Assembly: GCA_039817415.1 (NCBI GenBank) | Contig: JBCBVV010000001.1 | Coordinates: 372,001-436,000 of the forward strand | Length of the DNA: 64,000 bases | Origin: JALEFZ01 sp039817415 | GTDB taxonomy: Bacteria > Bacteroidota > Bacteroidia > J057 | Reading direction: 5' to 3' | Shown here: positions 42,871 to 53,037 of the stretch, in pieces | How positions within the stretch are numbered: position 1 is the stretch's first letter | Layout: the number at the start of each line of letters is the position of its first letter | The notes under the pieces: generated by a model | The model's database searches: none | Seen by the model: only the letters and a program-made list of their open reading frames with translations | Told to the model about the DNA's origin: nothing | Made by a program: the position numbers and the translations under genes

Positions 42871-45123
42871 CTACTTCAACTCAAACTCAACTTTTTCTTC
42901 ACCGACCATCACCTCAAACATCCCCTCTTCCAATGTCCATTCGTTTTCGACCCCAATAAAGGACAATTCAGATGGTAGGATGGTAAAGGTCAGGTCCTTG
43001 CTTTCACCTGCCATGAGTAGCACTTTATCAAAGGCTCTCAATCTCTTAACAGGAGGAGTAATGCTAGCAACTTTATCCCTCACATATACCATAACAACCT
43101 CTTCACCGGCAACTTTACCTGTGTTTTTCACTTTAACAGAAACTTCGATTGGGTCATTTTTGCGATAGGATTTTGCGTTCAGTTTCAAGCCTGAGGTCTC
43201 AAAGGTGGTATAACTAAGTCCATGCCCAAATTCAAACTGGGGTGAGAAACCCAAGGGCCCTACCCTATCTGTACCTTTGTGATCATAGACAATAAGGTCA
43301 TTTGAAGATCTTGGATAAGTAATAGGAAGCTTACCACTAGGATTAATATTGCCAAATAGTAAGTCAGAAATAGCGATTCCTCCCTCATCTCCAGGCAGCA
43401 GGGCAATCACGATTCCATCCAATTCCTCTTCAATCATAGATATGATTCTTGGACGCCCTTCGGTCATCACTGCTACCATTGGCTTTCCTGTTTTGGCCAA
43501 GGCTTTCACCAATCTCTGTTGGGCCAATGGAAGGTTCATGCTGGGTCTGTCTCCTGGTGTTTCAGTGTAGGACATTTCTCCCAAACAAAGGACAATCACA
43601 TCGGACTTCTTAGCCGCTTTAACTGCTGCCTTGATGTTAACCTCATCATTGATGGAGGTTCCTTGCACATATTTCACATTGCCTTCCCCGATTTCTGCTT
43701 GAATAGCTTGAAGGATATTCTTCTTGCCTTTGGTCTGACGGCTGGCATCATCTCCCTGCCAATTGTGTGTCCAACCCCCATTCAGTGGGATAAGAGAATT
43801 AGCCGTTGGTCCTGTAACGAGAACACGGGAAGTTTTTTTCAAAGGCAGTACCTTGTCATTGTTTTTGGCTAATACGAGTGCATCTCTAGCAGCATTCAGA
43901 CATAGATTTGACCATTCTTCTGCTCCCCAATCTGTGTATTCCATCTTTGGCGTGGGGTTCTCAAACAATCCCAGGCGGAATTTCAAGGTCAGAATTCTCG
44001 TAACTGCCTCATCAATACGAGACATGGGTACTTTTCCTTCCTCCACAAGCTCTTTGAGAAGTTTAGGAAACTCAATGTCTACAGGCGTCATGCTCATGTC
44101 GATTCCTGCATTGACAGCCATTCGAATGGCATCTTTGTAGTCTTTCGCCACTCCATGTCGTTGATACAGATAATGAATATCCGCCCAGTCAGAAACAGCC
44201 AGTCCTTCAAATCCCATGTCTTTACGCAATAGGTCAGTTAGAATGGCCTTGTTGGCGTGAACGGGAATACCATTCATTTCGCCTGAACAGATCATAATGG
44301 TTGAGGCCCCTGCATCTACTGCGGCCTGAAAGGTCGGAACGAAATATTCTCTTAGTTGTCTTTCTGGAATCCATGCTTGGGTACGGTCTTTTCCTCTTAA
44401 GGTCGTGGAATAGCCAAGGAAGTGCTTCATACAACTGGCCACCTGCGTTTCGTCCTTCAGATCATCGCCTTCGAATCCCTGCACGAAGGCTTCTCCCATT
44501 CTACTTGCCAAGAAAACATCTTCTCCGAATGTCTCCCATAGTCTTGGCCAGCGTGCATCACGTCCAATATCCAAAACGGGAGCAAATGTCCAAGGAATAT
44601 AGGAGGCTCTACACTGGTAGGCTGTCATTTGTGCCAGTTGCTTGGCTAAATTGGGGTCAAACGTAGCAGCCAGCCCAATTTGCTGTGGATGAAGGTTTGC
44701 CCCTTCTGTATAGTTGACTCCATGGATCGCATCAATGCCATACAGGACGGGAATACCACTTTCCTTTTCCGTAGTAGCAATGCGCTGAATGGTCGTGATG
44801 ATCTCTCTCCAATGCTCCAAGGAATATTCATGACCCGAACAGTTAAGGACAGAGCCTACGCGGTATTTGACGAGGGCTTCTCTCAACTTAGCACTATCCA
44901 ATCTATGTGGATCAGGTACATTATAAGGCTCCCCAACTGATATGACATCCAGGGTGACCTGGGTCATCTCTCCGACCTTATCCATTAGGTCCATTTTAGC
45001 TAAAAGCTCCTTGACTTTCTTTGCAATCTCCTGATCTTCAGATGGTATCGCTGGTTCGGGAGTCCAGCCCACAAGCAAAGTAAGTGCTGCCAGGAATCCC
45101 AGCAGAAATAAAATTCTACGCAT
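42871..45123 (-). CDS. Glycoside hydrolase family 3 beta-glucosidase-like enzyme
   Basis: 750 aa from the ATG at 45123, which opens a signal peptide (MRRILFLLGFLAALTLLVG). The upstream ATG adds 17 residues. The GH3 N-terminal barrel contains GIDAIHGVNY, KHFLGYS and the nucleophile Asp in FEGLAVSDWADIH. The (alpha/beta) sandwich holds VLVTGPTANSL and IVLCLGEMSYTETPGDR. A C-terminal fibronectin III-like domain (SVKVKNTGKVAGEEVVMVYV) completes the BglX-type layout. It is a periplasmic exo-glycosidase, most likely cleaving beta-glucosides; substrate inferred. Single gene, not in a polysaccharide locus. Confidence 0.88.
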   Translation of the reverse strand: MRRILFLLGFLAALTLLVGWTPEPAIPSEDQEIAKKVKELLAKMDLMDKVGEMTQVTLDVISVGEPYNVPDPHRLDSAKLREALVKYRVGSVLNCSGHEYSLEHWREIITTIQRIATTEKESGIPVLYGIDAIHGVNYTEGANLHPQQIGLAATFDPNLAKQLAQMTAYQCRASYIPWTFAPVLDIGRDARWPRLWETFGEDVFLASRMGEAFVQGFEGDDLKDETQVASCMKHFLGYSTTLRGKDRTQAWIPERQLREYFVPTFQAAVDAGASTIMICSGEMNGIPVHANKAILTDLLRKDMGFEGLAVSDWADIHYLYQRHGVAKDYKDAIRMAVNAGIDMSMTPVDIEFPKLLKELVEEGKVPMSRIDEAVTRILTLKFRLGLFENPTPKMEYTDWGAEEWSNLCLNAARDALVLAKNNDKVLPLKKTSRVLVTGPTANSLIPLNGGWTHNWQGDDASRQTKGKKNILQAIQAEIGEGNVKYVQGTSINDEVNIKAAVKAAKKSDVIVLCLGEMSYTETPGDRPSMNLPLAQQRLVKALAKTGKPMVAVMTEGRPRIISMIEEELDGIVIALLPGDEGGIAISDLLFGNINPSGKLPITYPRSSNDLIVYDHKGTDRVGPLGFSPQFEFGHGLSYTTFETSGLKLNAKSYRKNDPIEVSVKVKNTGKVAGEEVVMVYVRDKVASITPPVKRLRAFDKVLLMAGESKDLTFTILPSELSFIGVENEWTLEEGMFEVMVGEEKVEFELK

Positions 45124-45338
45124 CTCTTTAGTAGTAGGTTGAAATAAGTTGAAATGGTCTACACCTTCTTTCAATGTATAAAAAAGGGCAGAGTAAGCAG
45201 TCCTGAAGATAATACGGCATCAATTTGTAAGAAAAAAATACTGAACTACTTTCCTTTCGCAAGCAGAACAAACTGAATGTTGATAAGACATGGATATCCC
45301 TTTTTGCTTGCTCTCAAGGGGTTCCTTAATTTAGAGCT

Positions 45339-46355
45339 ATGGATTTCAGGAGTATCATGTCGGATATCAAAGCAGGTAAGATCAAACCTGTTTACTATCT
45401 ACATGGAGAAGAAGGTTTTTTCATTGACAAGATCGTCAAAGCCCTAGATGAACCCGGCGTCGTCCTGAATCCAGGAGAAGAGTCTTTCAACCGAGAGGTT
45501 CTTTATGGACCTGATACCAATATTTCCAAAATTGTAAATGCCTGTCGAAGTTTCCCCATGATGGCCACCCACAGATTGGTGATCCTAAAAGAAGCTCATC
45601 GACTCAACAAGGCAGACAATGAAAAACTGACCAAGTACCTAGAACAAGCTGTCGCTTCCACGGTTTTCATCATGGTGTACAAAGACCGTAAAGCAGGCCT
45701 AAACAAGGCTGGTGTAGCTGCGGTGAAGAAGGTTGGGGTAGATTTTCATGCCAAGAAACTCTATGAAAGAGATGTACAAGGAGTCGTAGATGGTATGCTA
45801 AAGGACAGTGGATTTCAGCTAGAGCCTGGCCTCGCCTCCATCTTGGTTACCAATCTCGGACTCAACCTCAACTTGATCGAGAATGAGCTTGACAAGATGT
45901 TCGTTCTCCTCAAAGCCACCAAGCAAAGCAAGCTTAGCAAAGAATTCGTCTACGAAATGATCAATGTAGACAAAGAGTTCAATGTGTTCGAATTGGTCAA
46001 TGCCCTCAGCCTGAGACAATCCAACAGGGCCCATATGATCATCGATCGGCTTAGTCGAAATACCAAGATCAATCCACCCACCTTAGTTGTCAGCGGTCTT
46101 TTTAGGTTTTTCCACCACGTAGCCTTGGTACACAAGTTTCGGTTCCGAGACGCCAATTCTATCAAGGACCAGCTTAAGGTCAACTACTTTCAAGCCAAAG
46201 ACTACCTTGCTGGTAGCCAGAAATATGATCTTGCTCGCACCTACAGAAACCTTGGTTTTATCGAAGAAACTGATCGCATGCTAAAGGGTATGATCCCCAG
46301 CCATATGGATGCTCGGCACCTCTTAAAGACCTTGGTCTGGAAAATCATGTTATAA
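45339..46355 (+). CDS. holA: DNA polymerase III delta subunit
   Basis: 338 aa. Typical HolA features: KPVYYLHGEEGFFIDKIVKAL at the N-terminus (degenerate Walker region), CRSFPMMATHRLVILKEAHRL, STVFIMVYKDRKAG, and the C-terminal helical collar (FELVNALSLRQSNRA; KVNYFQAKDYLAGSQKYDL). Delta opens the beta clamp in the clamp-loader complex during replication. Length and order are normal. Confidence 0.92.
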   Translation: MDFRSIMSDIKAGKIKPVYYLHGEEGFFIDKIVKALDEPGVVLNPGEESFNREVLYGPDTNISKIVNACRSFPMMATHRLVILKEAHRLNKADNEKLTKYLEQAVASTVFIMVYKDRKAGLNKAGVAAVKKVGVDFHAKKLYERDVQGVVDGMLKDSGFQLEPGLASILVTNLGLNLNLIENELDKMFVLLKATKQSKLSKEFVYEMINVDKEFNVFELVNALSLRQSNRAHMIIDRLSRNTKINPPTLVVSGLFRFFHHVALVHKFRFRDANSIKDQLKVNYFQAKDYLAGSQKYDLARTYRNLGFIEETDRMLKGMIPSHMDARHLLKTLVWKIML

Positions 46356-46468
46356 TCGCCTTTTAGCCAACTCCTATCTTACATTTATCGTCATTTCCCT
46401 ATAAGCAAATCTTCCCTTTGCGAAATCTGTTCATATTTATGTAAGTTCGAGCCACTAAGTAAGATCCT

Positions 46469-47188
46469 ATGAAACGATTCCTACTCTTAACATTTTTGCT
46501 GTCTATCAGCTTCTTTGTTTTCGCACAAAATAGCCCGTGGAATGTATCCCTTCAGCTAGGCTATAACGGGTCAAGAGTTAATCCCAGTCCCTACAACTTC
46601 AGCATTGATAGTATCTTCAATGCCACCAATACCTTCGATGGAGAAAGTCTTTCTCCTGCCAGATGGGGGCTTGGACCGACAGCCAGCATTGCCTTTCACA
46701 GAGGAAGGGCTAGTTTCAGGCTACACAGCCGATTGTTTTTTACCCAATCCAATGCCAACATCATCGAAAATGGTATCACCAATCGCGTTGATGTAAGCTT
46801 CTGGGGAGGGTCTATTAGTGGAGAGATTACCTCTCTATTGATTGATATTACCGATTATTTTGGATTCTATGTGGGTGCGGGCATCAGCGGAAACTACTTT
46901 GAGTCGGGTTACGCCAATGTTCCTTTAAGCTCCTTTGAACAAGATGACCCTCTGAATATTGCCACCCAAAACTGGCAAGTAGGCTTTAAACTTCATACCC
47001 CTTTTAGGGTGATTATTCCAGATGCTCATGTGGGTGTTTCTCTCGAGCCCTATGTGATGGTATTCTTCTCTACCCTAAATTTGGATGATTTCAATACAGG
47101 GCTGAATGGGATCTCCCCGAGAGACTTTGTAGATTCGATGGATCACTTTGGAGCCTTGCTATCTGTGATGTTCTTCCTGAATCGATAA
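46469..47188 (+). CDS. Outer-membrane beta-barrel protein
   Basis: 239 aa. Signal peptide MKRFLLLTFLLSISFFVFAQ. The rest alternates polar and hydrophobic residues with aromatic girdles (WNVSLQLGYNG, ASFRLHSRLFF, FGFYVGAGISGNYF) and ends in ALLSVMFFLNR, fitting an 8- to 10-strand barrel. The exact family is not resolved. Monocistronic between holA and a shared terminator. Confidence 0.6.
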   Translation: MKRFLLLTFLLSISFFVFAQNSPWNVSLQLGYNGSRVNPSPYNFSIDSIFNATNTFDGESLSPARWGLGPTASIAFHRGRASFRLHSRLFFTQSNANIIENGITNRVDVSFWGGSISGEITSLLIDITDYFGFYVGAGISGNYFESGYANVPLSSFEQDDPLNIATQNWQVGFKLHTPFRVIIPDAHVGVSLEPYVMVFFSTLNLDDFNTGLNGISPRDFVDSMDHFGALLSVMFFLNR

Positions 47189-47218
47189 GGCGAAAGGAGA
47201 ATCCTTCAAAAACTGAAC

Positions 47219-47254
47219 AAAAGAGCCATCCCCAAAAGTAGGATGGCTCTTTTG
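47219..47254. terminator. Bidirectional terminator
   Basis: Perfect stem AAAAGAGCCATCC / GGATGGCTCTTTT with a 9-nt loop, between the convergent barrel and PD40 genes. Confidence 0.85.
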
Positions 47255-47276
47255 TAAGCTTGATAGGCTTAATTTC

Positions 47277-48152
47277 TCAAGGCTTATCTCCTTGATAGGC
47301 TACTAGGGCAATATATTTCCCATCCTGGCTCATGGCTACCCGATAAAACTTTCCAATTCCAGGTTCGCCAATTTTGCGCCAGTTGGTTCCCTTGTAAGGA
47401 TCACGAATATAAAGAGCTTCACCATCCCCCATCAGGACCTTGCCATCTGGTGTCCAACAAAAGTCTTCTTGGAAAGGAAGGCTTGGACAGAGCTTTTTGC
47501 TTTCTCCACTTGATGGATGCCATGCCATGATAAACCAATTTCCCTCACTTTCCTTTCTGATATAGGTCAAGGTATCTGTCTGCACCTGCTGAATCAGCGT
47601 CCTTCCTATGCTTTGGTCGACAACTTTAGGTTTCTGGCGTTTTCTATGAGTCTTTTGTAGGGTGAAAGGATCAGTCAGGATAAACATACCAAGCTTCTTC
47701 TTGCCATACCAAGAGTAATAACCGATGCTATCAATCTTAGGCATCAATACCTTCCCAAAGGCATTCTTCTCAATGGGAAAGTACCATAACCTCTGCTTGT
47801 TATCCTCCTCAACTGTAACTACAGAAAAGTGCTTGCCCTTCGGCATGACCTTGGGGGAATATTCACTACGTTTTTTGGTTTCAGTCAGGCGGGTAGAGGT
47901 TCCGCTTTGAATATTGTAGCGATACACATCTGTCTGGCCTTTGCTATCAGCAGATACGTATAAAATTCCTTGGTTATCTGGCATAAAAAAGGGCTGGTTG
48001 TCATAGCCTTTTCTCGGCGTGATATTTTTCGCCTGAGAAAGGGAATAGGAATCTCCCTCCTGAGATACTTTGATAAGATAAATATCTGTTTCAGGCTGGG
48101 CAGATAAGAGACCGATTCCCAAGCCTGTGATCAGCAATAGCAGTCGTTTCAT
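47277..48152 (-). CDS. TolB-like (PD40) beta-propeller, secreted
   Basis: 291 aa. Signal peptide MKRLLLLITGLGIGLLSAQ. PD40/WD40-like repeats: GYDNQPFFMPDNQGILYVSA, RSEYSPKVMPKGKHFSVV, FCWTPDGKVLMGDG and VAMSQDGKYIALVAYQ. The family includes TolB-type propellers and secreted lyases or peptidase accessory proteins. No catalytic motif is visible. Probably a periplasmic protein of unknown binding partner. Confidence 0.7.
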   Translation of the reverse strand: MKRLLLLITGLGIGLLSAQPETDIYLIKVSQEGDSYSLSQAKNITPRKGYDNQPFFMPDNQGILYVSADSKGQTDVYRYNIQSGTSTRLTETKKRSEYSPKVMPKGKHFSVVTVEEDNKQRLWYFPIEKNAFGKVLMPKIDSIGYYSWYGKKKLGMFILTDPFTLQKTHRKRQKPKVVDQSIGRTLIQQVQTDTLTYIRKESEGNWFIMAWHPSSGESKKLCPSLPFQEDFCWTPDGKVLMGDGEALYIRDPYKGTNWRKIGEPGIGKFYRVAMSQDGKYIALVAYQGDKP

Positions 48153-48408
48153 AATGAAAGCGATTATAAATGGATATGTTGGTTTATGTTCAGTTGAAGC
48201 AACTTAACAAGATCAAGGGAAAAAGCCATTATCAGCCTGCTCTCATAGCTTCATCTTATCTGCTGATAGATAAAAACCTGTGGTTCATAGAGTATACCAT
48301 ATTTGAGTCAACCCAGATAGGCTTATTTACATCTATTAATTTGTAAATTTTGATGAAAGGGAATAGTCGAGAGACTATTTCACATTTAACCGTCCATAAA
48401 ATCCACTT

Positions 48409-49296
48409 ATGAAACTGACTATCAACAACCTGTCCAAGACCTACCCAAATGGGGTAAAGGCCTTGCAGCATGTCAACCTGGAAATCTCTACCGGGATGTT
48501 TGGTTTGTTGGGACCTAATGGGGCAGGAAAATCTACGCTCATGCGTACCCTGGCCACCTTACAGGAAGCTGACGAAGGGAGCATCACCCTCGGCGAAATA
48601 GATGTACTCCGCCAAAAAGATGAAGTAAGAAAGATCCTAGGTTACCTCCCACAGGAATTTGGAGTCTATCCCAAAATTCCTGCTGATACCTTACTCGACC
48701 ATTTGGCGGTTTTAAAAGGAATCACCAATACCAAAGAGAGAAAGGAAGTTGTAAAAGCACTTCTCAACAAAACTAATCTGTGGCAGCATAGAAAAAAGAA
48801 CCTAGGTACTTACTCTGGCGGCATGCGCCAACGCTTTGGTATCGCTCAAGCCCTCTTAGCCAACCCCAAATTGATCATTGTAGATGAACCTACTGCAGGC
48901 CTTGACCCCGGGGAAAGAAATCGCTTCCACAATTTACTGGTCGAGCTTGGGGAAGAATCTATCGTCATCCTTTCCACCCACATTGTAGATGATGTAAAAG
49001 AGCTATGTACAGCCATGGCGGTCATCAACGAGGGACAAATCCTCATGACAGGGAATCCTTTGGATGCCATAGGCAAGCTAGAAGGAAAGGTATGGAGCAA
49101 GTCAGTTGACAAGAGCCAGGTGGCTAGCCTTCAACAACAGTTCCATGTTATTTCTAATAAAATGATAGCAGGGAAACCAGAAATCCATGTCATCAGTGAT
49201 ACCCAACCTGCAGAAGGTTTTGTATCCACTACCCCCGATCTGGAGGATGTTTACTTCTCTCACATTTTTGCCAAAAAACAAGCCGTAACCGCCTAA
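48409..49296 (+). CDS. ABC transporter ATP-binding protein
   Basis: 295 aa. Walker A GPNGAGKST, Q-loop LPQEF, signature YSGGMRQRFG, Walker B LIIVDEPTAGLDP and switch His in STHIV are all intact. The C-terminal 80 residues form the extension typical of drug- or peptide-type ABC-2 ATPases. It is followed 10 nt later by a permease fused to an M1 aminopeptidase, so the two form one exporter or processing complex at the inner membrane. Confidence 0.92.
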   Translation: MKLTINNLSKTYPNGVKALQHVNLEISTGMFGLLGPNGAGKSTLMRTLATLQEADEGSITLGEIDVLRQKDEVRKILGYLPQEFGVYPKIPADTLLDHLAVLKGITNTKERKEVVKALLNKTNLWQHRKKNLGTYSGGMRQRFGIAQALLANPKLIIVDEPTAGLDPGERNRFHNLLVELGEESIVILSTHIVDDVKELCTAMAVINEGQILMTGNPLDAIGKLEGKVWSKSVDKSQVASLQQQFHVISNKMIAGKPEIHVISDTQPAEGFVSTTPDLEDVYFSHIFAKKQAVTA

Positions 49297-49306
49297 GCCC
49301 TCAGTT

Positions 49307-52300
49307 ATGATTGGAAATATCATTCGTTTCGAACTCAAGTACAGGGCCAAGCGTCCTGATACCTATATCTACTCGGCAGTGATGCTTTTGCTATGTTTTC
49401 TGGCGATTTACGTAGAAAACGTCAGCATTGGAGGAGCTTCCGGTCAATTGAAAGACGATGCCTCATTCATCGTTACCTTTCAGATGCTGATTATGTCTGT
49501 CCTGAGTATGTTTTTTGGCTCCGCTGTCATGGGGGTACCAGTGCTCAGAGATTATGACCACATGACCTACTCCATGATGTTTACAGCACCTATCAAGAAG
49601 CATGAATACATCATAGGTCGTTTTTTGGGATCACTCATCATCCTATTGATTATTCTGGCTTGTATCCCTTTGGGCTTACTGCTGGGAAGGATTTTTAGTG
49701 TCGCTCTCCCTTGGCCTGGCAGTGATACAGGTAGGTTCCTAGATCAATTACATTTAGAATTTTATTGGAGAGGATTTTGGATATTCCTGCTCCCTAATGC
49801 GCTGTTCAGTGGGGCCATTTTCTTTATGGGAGGAACCTTAAGTAAAAAGCTTCTATTTGTCTTTGTACAAGGTGTAGGCTTATTGACCCTATACCTGATG
49901 GCCGGTCAATTGCTTCAAAACATCGACAATAGAGAATTAGCCTCTCTATTAGATCCCTTTGGACTAGCGACCTTTCGACTGGAAACCCAGTATTGGTCTC
50001 TTGCTCAGCAGAATTACCAGCCAGTAGCTTTTGCTGGTAATATCATGTGGAACCGTATTCTTTGGTCTAGCATTGGCTTACTATTCTTAGGATTGACCTA
50101 TTTCTTCTTCAAAGTTTCTCCCCCTTCCTCTAATTCAAGGAAGAAAAAGAAGAAACTCGAAGCTTCTAATGACAGCTTACCTATGCCAGGAAAGCTAGCC
50201 CTGACCTTTAGCGGGTTTCAGGTTCAATTCCAACGTCTGCTTGCCTTGACAAGATTGTATTATAGGGAGATTGTTCGAGCAACACCTTTCCTTGGGATTA
50301 CGATTCTTGGGTTCATTTACATGATGGTGGCCTCCATCAATATCAATGAAGTCTTTGGAAATGCCACTTACCCCACCACCTACCTGATTCTTGAATTCTT
50401 GGAAGGTTTTGATCTCTTCTTCTTTATCATCGTGGTATTCTACAGTGGTGAATTGATTTGGAGGGAAAGGGATATCAGGATGAATCAAATCTACGATACA
50501 CTTCCCGTTCCTGATGCTCTAGGCTTAGTTAGTAAGTTTCTGGCGTTTGTCTTTGTGCACATAACCCTACTGCTTGGATTGATGCTAATGGGCATGTTGA
50601 TCCAAACCATGAACGGCTACACGAATTACGAAATTGGGATCTATTTGACGACCCTGTTTACGACAAGGTTGAGTTGGCTGGTACTGTTTACCTTACTTGC
50701 CTTCTTCTTACAGGTAATGATCAACCATAAATTTTTGGCGCATGGAATGTTGATTCTCTTTTTCATCACCCTAGGTATTTTGGGGAATATTGGACTAGAA
50801 CACTCACTTTTCCAATTCGGTAGTGGAAGATTGGAGTCCTACTCAGATATGAATGTCTTCGATGATTCTTTCCTGGGTTGGTCATGGTTCAAAGGATATT
50901 GGTTTGCCTTCTGTATGATTCTCTTTGGCATTGCGGTGGCTTTCTCGGTCAGAGGGACTGATACTATTCTGAAGACAAGGGCCAAATTGGCAAGTATGCG
51001 CTTTGTAAGACCACTTTTGATCTTCTCCCTTTCAGCTATGGTGCTCTTTGTTTCTAGTGGATTCTACATCTACTACAATACCAATGTCATAAACGAGTAT
51101 CGGACATCAGATGCGCAGGAGGATATACAGGAGAAATACGAACGTGAATTGAAACAGTTTGAATACCTCAACCAGCCGAAAATTGTTGAGACCAATGTGA
51201 AGGTTGATCTCTTTCCAAAAGACAGAGACTATAAGGTTAATGGGTATTACATCCTAAAAAATCGTTCTCAGGAGCCGATAAAGGATATCCATGTTCAGAT
51301 TGGAGGAGCACAAGCGGATATGACCTATGAGGACCTTGAGTTTGTGATGCTGGATTCCATTGGAGGGACGGACTTTAAGGTGAAGAACTTTTATGAGGAT
51401 TTTGACTATGGAATATTCACCCTTCCTCGTGCCCTTCAGCCTGGGGATAGCGTCAAAATGATCTTCAGGGGGCATTACGATACCAAAGGATTCAAGGTGG
51501 AAGGAGATAGGAACAACCAAATCGTTCGAAATGGTACCTTCTTCAATAACTCCAACTTCCCTATCCTTGGTTATCAATCAAACTTTGAACTCTTCAGCGA
51601 TGATGAGCGCAAAAAGCGTGGTTTACCTGAGAAGGAAAGAAGCCTTGAAAAGAATGACCCAAGAGGACTAACGGAAGGACAATTATCCAACAGAACGCGC
51701 TTTGAAATCATCATGAGTACCACACCAGATCAGATTGCGATCGCTCCCGGATATCTACAGCGAAAGTGGACGGAAAATGGACGTTCTTACTACCATTACA
51801 AAATGGATGCTCCCATTTTCAACTTCTATTCCATGATATCTGCACGATATACGATTAAGGAGGATTTTTGGGTAAATCCTGTTGGAGATACAGTCAAACT
51901 TGAGATTTATTATCACAAGGGGCATGAGTACAATCTTGACCGCATGATGCAAGGAATGAGAAACTCATTGGAATACTTCTCAGATAAATTCTCCCTCTAT
52001 CAATATCGTCAGATGCGTATCATGGAGTTCCCACGGTATTCTTCCTTTGCACAATCATTTGCTAATACAGTACCTTTTTCCGAAGGCATTGGATTCATTT
52101 TGGACGCGGATGAAAGCGAGGTTGATGTATCCTATTATGTCACATCCCATGAGATGGCGCACCAATGGTGGGGGCATCAGGTCTGCCCAGCCAATGTAAA
52201 AGGAGGAAGCATGATTGTAGAGAGCCTGGCTCAGTACTCAGCCCTTATGTTGATGAAACAGGAATACTCAACTGAGGAGATGCAGAAATTCCTCAAGCTA

Positions 52301-52924
52301 GAGTTAGATAGATACCTCAGTGGTAGAAGGAACGAGCGCAAGAAAGAACAGGCCATTGTCGATGTGGAGAATCAGCAATACATCCACTATGGAAAGGGCT
52401 CTTTGTTGTTCTATGCATTACAGGACTATATCTCCGAGGACAGTGTCAATTTGGCCTTAAGACGATTTGTAAATGACTGGGCGTATAGAGAGGATACCTT
52501 CCCTAACACAGATCATTTTATGTCTTATATCTATGAGGTTACGCCGGACACAATGGTTTCCTTCGTCAAGGATATGTTTGAAGATATTACCTTCTACGAG
52601 AACAAGACGCTGGAAGCCACTGCCAAGCAAGAAGGAGAAAATTATCAGGTGAACATGACCTTCCTTTCTGAAAAATCGAAGGCGGATAGCCTGGGAACAG
52701 AAAGCCCTGTAATCTTGAATGACTGGATTTATGTAGGTGTCTATGGAGAAAATGCGAGTGGGGAAGACAGTTTGATGTATTATCAACGTCATTTGTTCCA
52801 GAATGATACCACCGAACTAAGCCTTGCAGTAGGGGCTAAACCTACTAGAGTTGGAATCGACCCTATCAATATCCTAATTGATAAGCATCCTAATGACAAC
52901 CGCAAAAAAGTAGAGCTTGAATAA
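49307..52924 (+). CDS. ABC-2 permease fused to M1-family aminopeptidase
   Basis: 1205 aa. The N-terminal half (about 1-590) has about 12 transmembrane segments in two ABC-2 permease-like sets separated by a Lys-rich loop (about 275-295). From about residue 620 a soluble domain follows, with the M1 zinc motif HEMAHQWWGH near residue 947 and the third ligand Glu in MIVESLAQYSAL. The exopeptidase GxMEN-type motif is not clear, so the active site may be altered. Known in Bacteroidota as ABC permease/M1 aminopeptidase fusions with undefined substrates. Operon with the upstream ATPase. Confidence 0.85.
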   Translation: MIGNIIRFELKYRAKRPDTYIYSAVMLLLCFLAIYVENVSIGGASGQLKDDASFIVTFQMLIMSVLSMFFGSAVMGVPVLRDYDHMTYSMMFTAPIKKHEYIIGRFLGSLIILLIILACIPLGLLLGRIFSVALPWPGSDTGRFLDQLHLEFYWRGFWIFLLPNALFSGAIFFMGGTLSKKLLFVFVQGVGLLTLYLMAGQLLQNIDNRELASLLDPFGLATFRLETQYWSLAQQNYQPVAFAGNIMWNRILWSSIGLLFLGLTYFFFKVSPPSSNSRKKKKKLEASNDSLPMPGKLALTFSGFQVQFQRLLALTRLYYREIVRATPFLGITILGFIYMMVASININEVFGNATYPTTYLILEFLEGFDLFFFIIVVFYSGELIWRERDIRMNQIYDTLPVPDALGLVSKFLAFVFVHITLLLGLMLMGMLIQTMNGYTNYEIGIYLTTLFTTRLSWLVLFTLLAFFLQVMINHKFLAHGMLILFFITLGILGNIGLEHSLFQFGSGRLESYSDMNVFDDSFLGWSWFKGYWFAFCMILFGIAVAFSVRGTDTILKTRAKLASMRFVRPLLIFSLSAMVLFVSSGFYIYYNTNVINEYRTSDAQEDIQEKYERELKQFEYLNQPKIVETNVKVDLFPKDRDYKVNGYYILKNRSQEPIKDIHVQIGGAQADMTYEDLEFVMLDSIGGTDFKVKNFYEDFDYGIFTLPRALQPGDSVKMIFRGHYDTKGFKVEGDRNNQIVRNGTFFNNSNFPILGYQSNFELFSDDERKKRGLPEKERSLEKNDPRGLTEGQLSNRTRFEIIMSTTPDQIAIAPGYLQRKWTENGRSYYHYKMDAPIFNFYSMISARYTIKEDFWVNPVGDTVKLEIYYHKGHEYNLDRMMQGMRNSLEYFSDKFSLYQYRQMRIMEFPRYSSFAQSFANTVPFSEGIGFILDADESEVDVSYYVTSHEMAHQWWGHQVCPANVKGGSMIVESLAQYSALMLMKQEYSTEEMQKFLKLELDRYLSGRRNERKKEQAIVDVENQQYIHYGKGSLLFYALQDYISEDSVNLALRRFVNDWAYREDTFPNTDHFMSYIYEVTPDTMVSFVKDMFEDITFYENKTLEATAKQEGENYQVNMTFLSEKSKADSLGTESPVILNDWIYVGVYGENASGEDSLMYYQRHLFQNDTTELSLAVGAKPTRVGIDPINILIDKHPNDNRKKVELE

Positions 52925-52985
52925 ATGAAAAAGACAGGAGGCTAGCTCATAAGCAAGGGCCTCCTGATTACATGTATTTTGAATC

Positions 52986-53018
52986 AAAAAAAGCCGCCCC
53001 ATATGGGACGGCTTTTTT
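52986..53018. terminator. Bidirectional terminator
   Basis: Near-palindrome AAAAAAGCCG(C)CCCAT / ATGGG(A)CGGCTTTTTT between convergent ABC-M1 and SusD-like genes; both strands carry T-runs. Confidence 0.88.
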
Positions 53019-53037
53019 ATTTATCACAACACTATTC

